Of a DNA stretch of 64,000 nt, positions 20,901-32,439 are shown one piece after another. Origin of the DNA: Haemonchus contortus (Eukaryota; Nematoda; Chromadorea; Rhabditida; Trichostrongylidae); contig LS997563.1 of NCBI GenBank assembly GCA_000469685.2, forward strand, positions 42,045,151-42,109,150. The letters are read 5' to 3'. Under the pieces are notes generated by a model. That model ran no database searches and was not told the DNA's origin. It worked only from the letters and a program-made list of their open reading frames with translations. Positions within the stretch are counted from its first letter, which is position 1. Each line of letters begins with the position of its first letter. The translations under genes and the position numbers were made by a program.

Positions 20901-22394
20901 AATGTAAGTGGGCAGCCACTGTCTTATGATGGCTATTAAGCTCCTGTGCAGGCTCGCGGGTACTACGTCTGGAATCCTCTTCAAGCAGCTTTGGAAGGAG
21001 GTCGTCATTCAGCTCGACTGGTCTCCCTGATCGTGGTTCATCGGTCAGGTCAGAGTGACCAGTTTCAAACTTGTGGTACCAATTTTTCGGCGAACTGTAG
21101 GAGACAGTGGAGGGTCCCATCGCATCACATATGTTCCTTGTCGCATGCTTCGCACTGACGTTTCTTCTGAACCCTTAAAGTAGAAGCATTCTAAGCTGCT
21201 TTGTGTTGAGAGCGATTCTTGCAGCCTTATCGTTGCGAAATGCTACGGCAGATATGGTATGGAGAGCGCATTGACCTGCACATTTACATATACCGCAGTG
21301 AAGGTGATAGAAAAACCTTCAAAGTTTTCACAATATGGAAACCAAAACGTACAAAGACTTATGCACCAACCTAATAGGAACTCTTGTTTCTCCTCAGCAC
21401 TTGCCCATATCGAGAATTTTCCCTATTGTTCTTTTCTCAGTTTTTTTCCACTGCAGTATCACTTTTTTAATCATTACAGAGTTGCTCAAGATCTGTGCTT
21501 TCACTGATGGCGCAATAATTGTTGTCTCTGTCATTTTTGTAATTTGTATTGCGGGCAATACTGCTAAAGGATATGCTGACGTGGCACGAGTTGGTGGCAC
21601 AGCCATCGCAGTCTCGGTCAGTACGGAAAGTCAAATTTCCAGAAAACTCTTCTCTTATCCTCATGCTGTTTCAGTTCCTTGAAATACTCTTGATCATTAA
21701 CTTCTACCATCTTCAGTACAGAGCCAGATCACGTGAGTGGGTTTTTTTTTGGAAAGTATGAACTTTATGTCATGAATTTCTGTTTTAGCTGAATCACTAG
21801 AACTATCAGATATTGGTCTATCAGATATTGGTAGTAGAAGGTGCGGTACCACGAATTACTTTGTCTTACTAGATCGATGACTGAAAGGCATTTCATAGGC
21901 AGATCGAGTATTTCAGCCGTTCGAGAAGTCGCAGTCGAAGTCGAAGTCGGAGTACCGGTCCTTCAAGCCGAAGTACCGATATTTCGAGTAGAAGCCCTGC
22001 TCCTTCAAGTCGAAGTTCTGCTCCTTGGAGGCGCAATGACACTCTTTCGAATAGAAGTTCCACTCGTTCAAGACCAAGTTCTGCACGGTCTATGTCAGAA
22101 GCTCCGTCAGAGGGATATCGCTCTTACAAGGAACCACCTCAACCCCGACGACTTCGCCATCCCCGCGACCATCGCCATCACCATCATCATCCTAGTAATT
22201 GCCCACATCACCAAAATCGTACTGAGGTGGTTCAGGATTACCAGGAACCTGACGAACAGCAGGGACCTCCAGTGGTGAGACTTTCTTACTCGTTCGGTTG
22301 TTATGGGCTAGGAAGCTCTTACTCCTACAACTCATTTCAGGTGATGTCGATGCCACCTTCCCACTCAGTTATCGAGATACCCGAACCCGAGTGA
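17950..22394 (+). CDS. Downstream exons of the module gene: coiled coil, membrane helices, SR/Pro/His tail
   Basis: Exons I can chain in phase: 17950-18079 (same frame as the giant exon, Arg/Lys-rich: FPRRKKAPGFRSQRK), 19470-19678, 19744-19878, 20059-20164, an exon ending at 21616, 21675-21732, 21789-21840, 21917-22274 and 22341-22394. Products in order: a Ser/Arg/Gly linker, a coiled coil (RLEALERAERNFEKDMLDL), helix 1 (FLLTVPPLAWSFLSLVVCLF), helix 2 (PLVYLILFMIVVIGSACV), helix 3 (GAIIVVSVIFVICIAG), helix 4 (AIAVSFLEILLIINFYHL), then an SR repeat (SRSRSRSRSRS), Pro/His-rich text and the end VIEIPEPE. The acceptor of the exon ending at 21616 could be 21398, 21441 or 21480; the first two add a fifth hydrophobic stretch. 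The topology suits a tetraspan protein with both ends cytosolic (MARVEL-like in outline only). Joining it to the giant exon rests on phase-1 compatibility of the 18080 donor with the 19469 acceptor and on shared Arg/Ser style. A separate gene is possible. Confidence 0.65.
18347..18366 (+). repeat. G tract in a gene intron
   Basis: Twelve consecutive G at 18347-18358, then A and six more G. It abuts the foldback element at 18371. Four other G/C homopolymer sites occur in the window. Confidence 0.7.
18371..18610. mobile_element. Foldback element, family A, second copy (240 bp)
   Basis: The left arm starts CGATTCGTGCGATTCTGGGT; the reverse complement of the right arm is the same over the first 28 bases. 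The arms are about 118 bp and about 90% alike around a centre near 18490, with core GCGCGCGGC-AATTGCGCGGCG and GATTCGAACGACTCTGACGC. It lies in the intron between the Lys-rich and membrane exons. A possible GCA duplication flanks it, but that is weak. Confidence 0.88.
20810..21374 (-). mobile_element. Mariner element 3, deleted (565 bp), inside an intron
   Basis: Ends TTAGGTTGGCGCATCAGTCT (left) and TTAGGTTGGTGCATAAGTCT (reverse complement of the right), with flanking TA at 20808-20809 and 21375-21376. On the minus strand it keeps the helix-turn-helix half of a transposase (LTDEPRSGRPVELNDDLL, then STREPAQELNSHHKTVAAHL); the catalytic half is gone. It sits in the intron before the third membrane exon of the module gene. 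Confidence 0.88.
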
Positions 22395-24750
22395 GTTTCC
22401 AGAGCTCAGCATTGGTCAAGTCGGCCCATCTTTTCAAGCCTGATGAGATGACTATGAATGGGGATGGGATGGCTTTTGAACATGGCGGAAGTTATGGCAG
22501 CGTATACAGTCAGTGGTAAAGGTGCTGTAACTTGGGAGTAAATGAAAAAGAAGGTAAATTAGAGTGATAAAACAAGATTTCGCCCTCTTACAATGAGTTC
22601 GATGGAACTGTTTCTCGAGTTTTCTCTTGTGGGGAGGATCCTGACGTCATTTTCCAATATTACGCCCCCATTAGCGCAACTTCCGCTCACCGTCTGCCTT
22701 GCCAGGTGTGCGTACCATTCGCATATGTTTTCCATATGTGCACACCTCATTTATCATGCTCACTGCTTTCGGAAGAGCTGGTAGTGTCGGCGAATATGGT
22801 CAAAATCCCAGTGGTCCTGTCCTTTATTCTACCATATGTGTTGCACTAGCAAAAGTAAAAAACAGCGAGGCTTTTTTCCTACTACAATCAGGAAGTCTAC
22901 AAAATGTGACCTACTGGTAAGACGAACTTCCAATCTCCACCCCTGATTATATCACGGGATCCGCGTTAGGGACAAGTTCCTTGTCATACTTTTTCGACCG
23001 AATGGTCGCAGGGAAATTCGTGGGCTTGTTTTCTTGAGCGTATAGTTTTCTTGGTTTGGTGAAAAAGGAATCGCGGCATCAGAGAGGCCTAAAGGTACAG
23101 TTGACGATAAAAGTAGTTTCTGTGACCTCCCTGGAATGGATCTGTGACAAGGGATAGCTCATGATACGTTCTCGGGTCGAAAAAAGCTAATATAGGGCTT
23201 TAAGTACCTAAAAACTCACGGGCACACTTAAAGAAGTATGAGTTCTCATGGCGTTGTAGAGGCTGTAGAGCTTGCAGAATTCAAACCGGGACGCCCACCT
23301 TGCCTTGCAAGCAGGCAGCTTACTGTAGCCATCTGTACGCAATGTCATTTAAATTTGGACAGCTCGTCTATATACCCTTTCCATGCAACTTTGGTCCTCA
23401 CACTCTTGTCCAACCCATAATTTTAATACTTTATGGAGCCTAGCATCTTCCATACGCCGATTTTCGCATCTTCTTCGATATTTTTGCACTCCTTTAAAGT
23501 ATCATCTCCACTAATCGTCTGAAGTTAGCTACACTGCGATCATCGTGAACTGTGACCTGAATTAGATCCAGTAAGGAAAGGTAAACAACATTTCAATGAC
23601 AAGATTAATCGTAAAGGGACAAAGATGGCAAGATCCGACAAGATGACTAATTCCTTCGAAATTTTTCTATTCATTCCACAAAAATTCATTTATGACTATT
23701 TCAGTGTTTATCCTACACCTCCTTACGTCCTGGGATCCGTTTCAACAGAAGTGCATACTCACAAAATCAGCCATCCACCATTATGATGTGCTCATTCATA
23801 TACAACGGCTTCATCATATTTCATCTGTCATCCCATCATATTACACGAGTGTAATGAAAAATTTGGCATGACAATGTATTTTCGAACATTCTGTTTTTCT
23901 TGCGAAAATTGTTCAACGGACATTTCAAATATCTGCTCAAGCTGCACGACTTAATATAAACCTCAGCATGATCACGGTATTGAAATTTTCATGTGGCTGG
24001 TGCTTAATTGGCCAAAGAGAGTTGCGGCGAAACTTTCTTGAAGCCTTCGACACCAAGTTTTGCCTGACAATGTTGAGGATAAAATGGGCAGCGTCACTGT
24101 CATGTTCGGTTCCGCCTAGTCTTTGTACTCGTCATCTAAGGAGAAACTCGTAAGTCGACTATAAAGTCGATCTCCTACGTCGTTCAACAATAGCGCTGTT
24201 ACCTGAACACAGCGTTCTCTTCTTCCCTCACTTGAACTTTTATAGCGCTGAAACTTTGTAAAAAGGGTATTATGTAAAGTATCATCACCTATGTCACCTA
24301 TCCGTTGATCATCGTTTCCCTCGAGCGAGCGCCAGTAACATCTCCATTCGTCCCTGTCATGATCGTAAAAGTATCATAAGGCCTATGAAAGTATAAAGGA
24401 TATGAGCCGCAAGCGCAGTTTCAACTCCATGTATCCTTAGATAGCTCAGGTTGACTTGTAGTGAGCTTGAGTTGTAGAGCCATGTGAGTTTCAAGTAGCG
24501 ACTGTTGTTCAAAACCCTTGAAGCTCCTTAACTTCATCTGTGGATCCTGTTTGCGTCAAGCTTGAATCTTCCTTAACCGATTTGTGTATGCCAAATGTTC
24601 GGCAATTCGTGTCGGGGACTATGAAAAAGAAGCTTTCGATCAGTTCTGATGTTCATACAGGATGGCTACTCCGTTACCAAATAATCTATGAAATAACAAC
24701 TGCAATAGAAATCGGTGTCTGACCAACTTCTCTCAAGCGGTTGGTAAGAC
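22395..24750. other. Gene-poor stretch
   Basis: No exon chain is recognisable. It contains one copy of a dispersed repeat (23240-23420) and short open frames with no family resemblance. Confidence 0.4.
23240..23420 (+). repeat. Dispersed repeat B, copy 1
   Basis: Shares GTTGTAGAGGCTG, GGCAGCTTACTGT, ACGCAATGTCA, ATTTGGACAGCTCGTC and CTTCCATGCAA, in order, with 62965-63140. The copies are about three quarters alike. No ends or target duplication are defined. Function unknown. Confidence 0.6.
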
Positions 24751-24754
24751 AAGT

Positions 24755-24830
24755 CGTTTGGGTCCGGAACTTGAACCTGGGTCTTCGCTGTCTGCCCGTT
24801 CTGCTTATACATTACACTCCCCTCATTGTT
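24755..24830 (-). other. tRNA-like remnant
   Basis: On the minus strand the order is AGTGTAATGTATAAGCAG (box-A-like), a short arm, then GGTTCAAGTTCC (box B consensus) followed by GGACCC. The acceptor stem does not pair, so it is a tRNA-derived repeat or pseudogene, not a working tRNA. Confidence 0.3.
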
Positions 24831-25411
24831 ACATTGTCGTAGAATCTTTAGAAACTCTTGCAAGTAGAAAGAACCATCAAAGGGTTAGGGGAAGATGGGA
24901 AAGAGGTTCAGGTAGCTTATTAATGACTTAATGGTGAAAGCCTGGACCAAGGATTGATTGAATCAGATTGGCCTTCACTTACTGCTACTGAGCATTACTC
25001 AGTAATACTTATGTATTACTGTGCATGTAACTCACTTATGTAATACTTTCATTTCGCTGTAAGATAGGACGTTCTTTTTATCATGTTGCATCGCTGCGTT
25101 CTTGGTGCCTTTATGAATTTGTTGAAAATCACATCTGTTTCTCATTAGGAAGAGTGATGCCCTGGCCATGGTGACCAATTCATTATGCGTATACCCTCCT
25201 AGCCCATACGGCTGCAGAAAGAGGAACTTCTCAAAGAGCTTGTGCTTCGATTTGATAAGGCTTTTGCCTTTTGTTGTGAGCAAGTCGTCGTAAAACCTAA
25301 TTTCCTCGTGGTCTTATAGACGAAAGAGGCGTTCTGTTTTTGCCTTCGGCACGACATCTCCTGTTATCGTTTTCTCCGACCGTGATTGAAGCTTTTAACC
25401 CTATTTCGTAG

Positions 25412-25611
25412 TCGATGCAGCATTGCTTTTGGAGCGACAGGGTTATATTTTCGGATTGCTTGACTTGTTCTTTACTTTATTGGCTGTTCCATGTCCCATT
25501 TCGGTCAATACCTCATTTTTTATCTTTACTTTGTATTATATTTTGAACATTTTCTTCGGCCTAGCGGAAGCTGGAATGTTCCCATCCCACCTAATCGATC
25601 TGGAGGACCAG
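25412..25611 (+). CDS. Possible exon coding hydrophobic segments
   Basis: Bounded by TTTCGTAG and a GACCAG/GTCAGT donor. The frame reads DAALLLERQGYIFGLLDLFF, then about 30 further hydrophobic residues, then FFGLAEAGMFPSHLIDLEDQ. That would fit two helices of a transporter such as the major facilitator type, but no diagnostic motif is complete. A strong acceptor with a short frame at 26099-26245 may be a following exon. Low certainty. Confidence 0.28.
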
Positions 25612-26579
25612 GTCAGTTTAGGCTCTAGGACGGTTTTTCAGCTACAAAGTACCTCTATGTCAATTGAGTGCCACCGGCCAAAGCCATAGAAGTAAAAAAA
25701 AACGAATTCAGTATCGTTCAGTGCTCAAATATAGCTTTGAATGTTCATTCGGACTTCTTGCTTTAAAATCTTGGAATGTGACCTCTAATAGGGTTCCTGA
25801 GGTGATCCGGGAAAAACCATGGGATCTCCCACCGAGTGAGTGAGTGGATATGTTCGACCCAAGCTGTCCCTTTCTTCATAATCATCGATTTCCGTGTCCT
25901 TAGAGATTTTTTCGGTAGCTCCTAGCTAATTAAGAATGCACAGCCTTCACGTTTCGAATAGCAAAATATCGATTTCAAAAAAGTAATATGGGGAAGTACC
26001 ACGGTCTGGCACGGAAAGAACTTTCCCGAACTTCTTTCGACTTCCTTTCTTTCGTTTTTTCCTCTTTCCACTCTTTTCGCCTCGAAATTTTTTTCCAGGT
26101 ATCAGTTATTCTGGGAATTGTAGGTTTTACTGATAGCAATTGTATAACCCAGATTTTATGTCCTCGACAAAGCTTCCTCGACAATCGGTCTTGCCCTCCA
26201 CAGGCTGCTCGTCTTATATTTGTCATCAGACCTTCCTTCCTATGACGCTCCACTTACCTAATCCAGTTGCTTGTTGGGCCTGCCTAGCATCGGGTAGTTT
26301 GAACCTTGCCTAGTTATAAGTAGAATTATTTGATTTAGTTTCGTTCGAGTAGACATCGAGTAGGAAGGTTGTAACGGCATGGGGCGCTGGTCCGAAATCA
26401 TCGGCCAGGAAAGGCGGGTTTGATCATATCTGAACCCATCAGGTCCACTAAAGAGCATTACCCCCGTCAACAATTAATTGCCACGCGTTAAATTACGGGA
26501 AAACCCTATGCTCGATGCCAATAATCTCAACTCGTATAGATGAAAAACCGTTTTTTTGTGGGAGAGGAATTGATCATCT

Positions 26580-26640
26580 AGGCGTGTTATTCGGAACTAC
26601 GCCTCTGACCATTACACTACGCTTAATCCACTTAGTTAGG
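26580..26640 (-). other. tRNA-like fragment
   Basis: The minus strand reads GTAGTGTAATGGTCAGAGGC, like the D-arm half of Gly/Glu-type tRNAs (box A region). There is no box B downstream, so it is a fragment or a SINE head. Confidence 0.25.
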
Positions 26641-27049
26641 TTGGCACAGTGGTTGATAGCACACTATGAACGGTCCTAAGTAGGTCTTGTCCATCGAATT
26701 TATCGAACCAACTCGTTCACTCCTCATTTAGTACCCTGTCCCCAACGAAGCAGTTCGAAGAACTTTAAGCCAACATTGAGTTGTTTACTTGCGTGTTTAG
26801 TTGTTTATTTATTGACATTACGCTCTAAGGAGTGCCACATTGTAGGGTTCTAAGTGTGCAGCAGATTCACTTCGAAAATACCCAAATAGAATTGAGGTTA
26901 TTAGCCAGCACTGGGATGTCATTGAGTTCGATTTTTTCCGTAGTGTAGCCGATAATTGTGATTTGCCCACAAATCTGCTCATTTGTATTCCGCAGCGTCA
27001 TCCGGCGAAATGAGGAATTGCTCATAGTGATGCTTATCTCTAGCCTCTG

Positions 27050-27394
27050 TTAGAGACTGCTTGCAAGGGGAGATTTACAGCTGAGTGAGTCTATGTCCCT
27101 GAATGGAATGGGCAGATTCCATTCCACAGGGACACTCCATGCTTGATTCTGTAGTAAGGAAGGAATTGGACTGGGTGGAGTGGATGTCAGACTGGAAATA
27201 CATTGTTCCAATTTTTCGAAATTAAAATGAGATTTCTTATTTAAGCCGATAATCTCTGTTGTTATCGGGTTGTTATCGACTTTCCCACGTGAATAGGGAT
27301 CGTTCAGCTTCCCTCCTAATAGTGCAAAAGCTGGAGGAGGCGTGGCACCGCAGCGTTTTCCCTCACTCAGGCCAGAATCAACCAAGCTTGACAT
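27050..27394 (-). CDS. Hypothetical 114-residue protein or exon
   Basis: ATG at 27394, TAA at 27050. The peptide is well mixed and Ser/Pro-rich, without low-complexity runs (MSSLVDSGLSEGKRCG, FNFEKLEQCISSLTS, NLPIPFRDIDSLSC). No signal peptide, membrane segment or family motif is seen. It could be a small single-exon gene or a chance frame. Confidence 0.33.
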   Translation of the reverse strand: MSSLVDSGLSEGKRCGATPPPAFALLGGKLNDPYSRGKVDNNPITTEIIGLNKKSHFNFEKLEQCISSLTSTPPSPIPSLLQNQAWSVPVEWNLPIPFRDIDSLSCKSPLASSL

Positions 27395-27579
27395 CCTGCT
27401 GTTCTTGGTTAATTAGTTTCTTAGTAGCTTCTGGAATCGTTGAGCAGATTGAATCTCAGGAAAGTCCATATAGAATCCGCCCCATGCCTCTATGGGGAAT
27501 GAATTGGAGCCGTCAGTTGACTTATGATTTTCAGTATTCCCTTTTGTATGATCTTTCATCAGGAGGACATAGAGTAGCG

Positions 27580-27840
27580 GGAGTGGTGCGCTATCACACC
27601 TGCAAGGTCTAGGGATCGACATCCGTCCAAGACAACAGAGCCTTCATCCTTCCGGGAACGGTTAACTGGAATTAGACTCATTTGGGAAGCTAAGAACCTG
27701 TCTAGTACATCGGCTGGACATCGTAGGTCATTGTATCGGCCACATCCGCTATCAAAATGGTCTGCGATTTTGAATAGAAATCGAAGGCGGCAGCGCATCC
27801 CGGAACAGAATGACTCTGAGAACCTTGTCCTTCTATCTTT
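27580..27840 (+). mobile_element. tRNA-derived SINE copy
   Basis: Shares GGTGCGCTATCACACCTGCA, a decayed box B (TAGGGATCGACATCCG), TCATTGTATCGGCCACATCC and GGCAGCGCATCCC with the copy at 57225-57520. Full length but diverged; the final ATTAAT end is lost. Confidence 0.7.
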
Positions 27841-28458
27841 CACGATCTTCTACTTTCTACCCAAAATAGCGAGTGCGAATATGTTTTTACACTTTTCCTT
27901 GAAATTTTAATCCTCTGGGAACTTCGGCTTGGTCCCATAGCCACAAAAATGGAATGAATTAATTGTAGCGCCCTCGAAATCTCAAGCAATACGTCATTCC
28001 GGTTCGGAAAATTCCAGGAAGGTGGATTTTTTGGTCGGGAAACGAAGGGTTTGTCGATCACCTAGATCAAACTGCGCTTTATTCATCTTAAGACTGACTC
28101 CCTGGATGAATCTTCAGAACCATCAGCTGAAAGCCTCTCTCTGTCCGAACCAATGATCTCAACTAATTACCTATCCCTTGACAGGTCGCTGTAGACCATG
28201 ACGGGCAGCCCTTCTCTGATGACGACCAGTTCCCATGAAAATAAGGAATTCCAATTATTGGAAAAATATTTCAAACTTATCGAACCGTCCCAAGCTTAAG
28301 GAGCTCGAATTAGCTGAGGTACCACTCCATGAAAGTCCTTCCTGGAAATCAAAGTGCATTTTACTTGAAGTTGCTGGCAGCAGTAATCAGATAAAACGTT
28401 TTTCGGGGCAGTAAGACATGCAACGTTATTCGCAAACCTTACCTTTCAATCTCAATCG

Positions 28459-28685
28459 TCATCTATGCCCCATGGGGCTTAAGTGCTTCATGGGGCTATT
28501 GTTTGACCCCGGAAGTCCCTCAATGTCCACGTCCAAATCGACACCCATATCGGGGACAAAGTGCGCTTTTCCGGTAGGCGGTGAACGTACTCTGTCCACA
28601 TTCCCTTGGAATAGAGCTCTCATAAATCCATGGTCGAAACGAAGTCTATTTCTCATTTCATACTTTGGTCGATTAGCTTAGTCAA
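28459..28685 (-). CDS. Possible C-terminal exon, unknown product
   Basis: After a possible acceptor (TTTGACTAAG at about 28680, minus strand), a frame of about 70 codons runs to TGA at 28459. It reads RPKYEMRNRLRFDHGF, VRSPPTGKAHFVPDMGVD and ends SPMKHLSPMGHR. The composition is coding-like. Upstream exons were not found, and the opposite strand also has a frame of 87 codons, so direction is uncertain. Confidence 0.33.
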
Positions 28686-29750
28686 AGCTATACAGCTGCT
28701 TCAGCTAATAACTCTGCCTACAAATCGTCGACGGAATCGAATAATCGCCGTTTTTTTTTTCTCAAAGGCAGCTGTTCTTATGAACGCTAGATTACTTCAA
28801 ATTCTTTTTCCACATTTTTTCATTTTTTACAAAATTTTGTAGAGTGACCTTTTGTCCATCAATTCCTTTTCATTTTGCTTTTTCTTGCCTGCTCCCCTTC
28901 TTCTTCTCTTCATCTTTTCAACATCCATGTCCTTGCCTAGTTTCTTTGCGTATTTTTTACTTTTGAACAACTATTTACTAAAACATGCAACTCAAGCGAT
29001 GTTAAATGTTTGGAATGCGCCATGCCTTTAAATTCCATTCGGAGTCCTTTGAAACTTTGAAAGGCTATACGAACATGGGAGGCAGTTTCTCGGAGGAGGG
29101 CGTACACTGGACAGAATTGCAAACAAATTCACAAATTCTAGTCCAAAACTGAGCTCAGTGAAAGTTCATCCCTGTTGAGGCGATTTCGCGACCTGTTAAC
29201 TTGTTTTGAGGGTTTTTTATGAGCTTTTTTCCAGGTAACAGTCTAAATTTTTCAAATAAATTTTTGGAGTCTCAAAAGATTCTGCGCTTCAGGAAGTTCT
29301 GTGGTGTTTCAGAACAAAATACATCGAGAGAAGGATAAGTGCTTTTTTGCCCTCTCTACCTTCGTCTACCGCTTATTTTAACACTTCCTATTTACTTTTT
29401 TCGAAGCCAGTTTGTCTTGATTCCATTCCTTGTAGCTTTCCAGTTCCTTTTCGTTTTTCCGTTCCCTGTACCGTGTCATATTCTGACGGAAGTTACCAAG
29501 AAACCTTACTTCGGTTGAATAGGTTTGTTAGACATTCGAAACTCGGCAAAAAGGTTCGTCGTTTCCGTTTTAAGTACTTCAAAGTTGATTTTGCGGCTGC
29601 TTGAAGAGGTCCTCGAATACGTTCGCACGGCTCTCTACGAATATCCAATGATAGCCAAACGAAGAAGTCGTCAGAAACTTTTCCTTCCCACTGACAACCT
29701 CTCCAGCCTCTCATTACAAAGTACTAAAGTAGTTCTACCAAGTCGAATAG

Positions 29751-30152
29751 AAACTACACTCTGACGGGCTCAACGGCGTTGATTTTCCCATTGCTGACAC
29801 GATTTTCTCACGCCTCGTTGCACATCCAAAGCCACATTTCGACATCGGATCTGAGCGCTTTTGGCACTTTGACGTCGGGAAAGTGCTCGTAAATGCACCC
29901 AGTTTCCAATTCATCCCAGTTTTTTCGCCGACCGGTAACGATCTGAATATGTTACTACGTGGATCTCTGTTTCGATTTCCGCCTTTCGATCTTTTTGTTC
30001 TTGTAACACTATCCAAGCCAATTTTGGGAGCAGAACTGACGCGAAATTGGAAGATCTACGGAATCACAGGATTTCCTTTCAACCCAGAAATTAGGCCTAT
30101 ATATAATTCGGTGATCTTGAATTTCTGGCTCACTCATCACCTCATACAATAA
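29751..30152 (+). CDS. Possible large exon, unknown product
   Basis: After GAATAG at 29750 a frame stays open for about 130 codons to TAA at 30152. It reads GVDFPIADTIFSRLVAHPK, RFWHFDVGKVLVNAPSF and NWKIYGITGFPFNPEIRP. I recognise no family. A competing minus-strand frame (29735-30016) is equally protein-like, so only one of the two, or neither, is real. Confidence 0.3.
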   Translation, partial: KLHSDGLNGVDFPIADTIFSRLVAHPKPHFDIGSERFWHFDVGKVLVNAPSFQFIPVFSPTGNDLNMLLRGSLFRFPPFDLFVLVTLSKPILGAELTRNWKIYGITGFPFNPEIRPIYNSVILNFWLTHHLIQ

Positions 30153-31141
30153 CTAGTTTGATCACAAATGGAATTTACAATAGGGTATTTCACTAATAAT
30201 ATTTTATTTAATATTATTTTCAACTCATCCTGCATTTTAATCAGCGGAATAAGTGGAGTTCGTGCAGTGTCCAAAACATTGAAACCAAACTTTTCAAACC
30301 TGAGAAGCAGTCGTGCAGTTAGAATCCATAGGCATTTTCCTGAATTTAAAGTTGAGTTGAGATCGACCCCATAAGGTGCTTCAAAATGACGCACACCATG
30401 GTTGAACGCATGGCGCACACCAACAAAATGTTCCATACCCAAGATTCTGACCTACTGTCTTCTGAATATTTTTGAATAAAGTCATCGGTATCGAAACTAG
30501 TAACAGATGATTTCGTCACATGTTCTTCGATCACAGAATACTTAATGATAATTAGTTGTAATTGGTCTGATACTGATATTTTGTTGTACTTCTAAAAAGT
30601 GACATCAAGATTCAATGTAGAAAACCCCAACTCAGCTGCTTCGAGACCTCATTGGTACAATTATAAAAGTCTGCGTTGGGTAAAGAGAGAGACCTATCAA
30701 ATTAGTGGACTGCAATATTTTTCGGAATTGCCAGTCCCTCATCCTACCCCCAGACGATATTTCTCAGTAGTGCTTGAACTTGCAATGCACTTCTGAGGTT
30801 TCAAATGCAGACGAATCTATGGCGACAGTCATCAAAATGGTTCATTACCCATTCATCTCAGTCATTTCAAAAAAACATTTCTTCGACAGCTAGACATTTT
30901 CTATTCTTTAGCCCATTATGGCTAACCATAATAGGCTTGAGCTTCACCAGTCAACTGCATAACTTGCTTCCCGACTCAGATTGTTCTTATCTCAATTCCA
31001 TTTCCGTCACTAATTTTCTTGTTGCTCATTGATGTCCGGCCAAAACTCTAATCAAAATCAGTATTTACTTCGATTTTTTCATGATTAATTTGTAATTTCA
31101 GTATTCTGACATCGCAAGTATTACTTCTATTCTAAACTTTT

Positions 31142-32314
31142 ATGGAAATATCTCAGTTGCTGATCGCCCTCCTCATGGAACTTGCCACTGTTCTCGGTGT
31201 TGACCATTGTTATCAATGCTCAGATCCTAATATTGAAACTGTAAGTTTGGCAACTTCCAATTCTTTCGAATCGAGAGTTGATCGGAAATATCGATCAGAT
31301 CGAACCTTGTCATCAAGAGATTTGAACTTCCTCTGTAGATTAAAATAGTGCTTGACCGAATGGTTTCTTAATTGGCTTTTGTCTTTCCAGGTTCCGATTA
31401 AAGTGAAAGCACCGAAATGCCGGCCTTATAAAGTACAGCTTCAGAATGTAAACCCCAAACAGCTTATTTTGCTCATGGGTAATTCCTCATCCTGAAAATC
31501 TACTCGTCTGACGTGTGCTTCTGGAAAATTGGGTGTTTCTTGTTATGTTTGTTTTGTGTGGGAGGTGAGCAATTACGGAAATGGACTGAACTAAAGAACG
31601 TTCTTCAAAACCAATATCGGCTACCGTTGTAGAAGCTGTCTGGCTATTTTTTATCATACCCACTTAGTTTTTAATTATGCCCGATGAGTGTTTCCCAGAA
31701 TCAGAATCATCGGGCCGATTTTCGGCATCGATGGCTCCCAGTCAAACAAGGAACAGGTAAGCAAAAAAACCAACAACACAAAAAAACTAGTTTTCAAATT
31801 CGTTGTCTGGCAATTGCCCTTTGACCTGAGCATGATAAACGTATGATGGCTCTATCTACGCCAATAAATAAGTTCTGAAAGTTTTTGGGAAGTCTTGCTT
31901 CTACCATTGAGCACCTTTTCGTTTTCTGTTCGTTCCTTCCTTTGTTCTCTCCTTGTTCCTCATGCCTTTTACTGCTTTTACAGGACATCCATTCCCATCT
32001 ACACGTTCCTACAGTCAGCACATCCACCGGCACACCATAGATCTCCCAGGCAGCATTGCTCCCGTCCCACCGCTCCGTGCATATCTCTCACCACTCTCAT
32101 TCAAAGATTATCATCGACTGGACAGGCTGAGATACGTCGCGGAATGATTACTAAGGAAATTCTGAAGGAGGGACTTCAACACAAAGTATTGCGACGCACT
32201 GTGCGGGCATATGTTCTCACCCTCGCAAAAGGAACAAATGGGTATCCGGTGGTGGAACCGGGAGAGGCATGCTTTTCACCGCACCAATCAAACTGGGAGA
32301 ATGTATTTTTTTAG
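31142..32314 (+). CDS. Secreted-type protein with a CYQC start, 4-exon model
   Basis: Exon 1 (31142-31240) has ATG, a signal-peptide-like start (MEISQLLIALLMELATVLGV) and DHCYQCSDPNIET. CYxC just after a signal peptide is how many Ly-6/three-finger proteins begin, but the later Cys framework is absent. Exon 2 is 31391-31478, exon 3 31699-31756 and exon 4 31984-32314. All have GT-AG and phases agree, ending in TAG. If exon 2 is not spliced, the frame stops at 31495, giving a 67-residue product. Exon 4 also has a second open frame (to 32147) that looks equally protein-like (PPLRAYLSPLSFKDYHRLDR), so the last exon's frame is uncertain. Confidence 0.38.
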
Positions 32315-32439
32315 AATTTTGCCAGTTATCAACATCACCTATAGTCTGTCACACAAAGGGAAGTTCTATCGAATTTTCGAATCCCTCCAGTTTCGTCCTA
32401 TACAAATGAAAAGCGAATGCACTTAACAGTGTGTCTTAG

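Noticed and set aside
30137..30442. A 101-codon minus-strand frame starting MGMEHFVGVRHAF
   Set aside because: It has ATG and an open frame, but the DNA looks like a repeat fragment (HFEAPYGVDLNSTL text) and there are no splice partners or domain. Not enough to call a gene.
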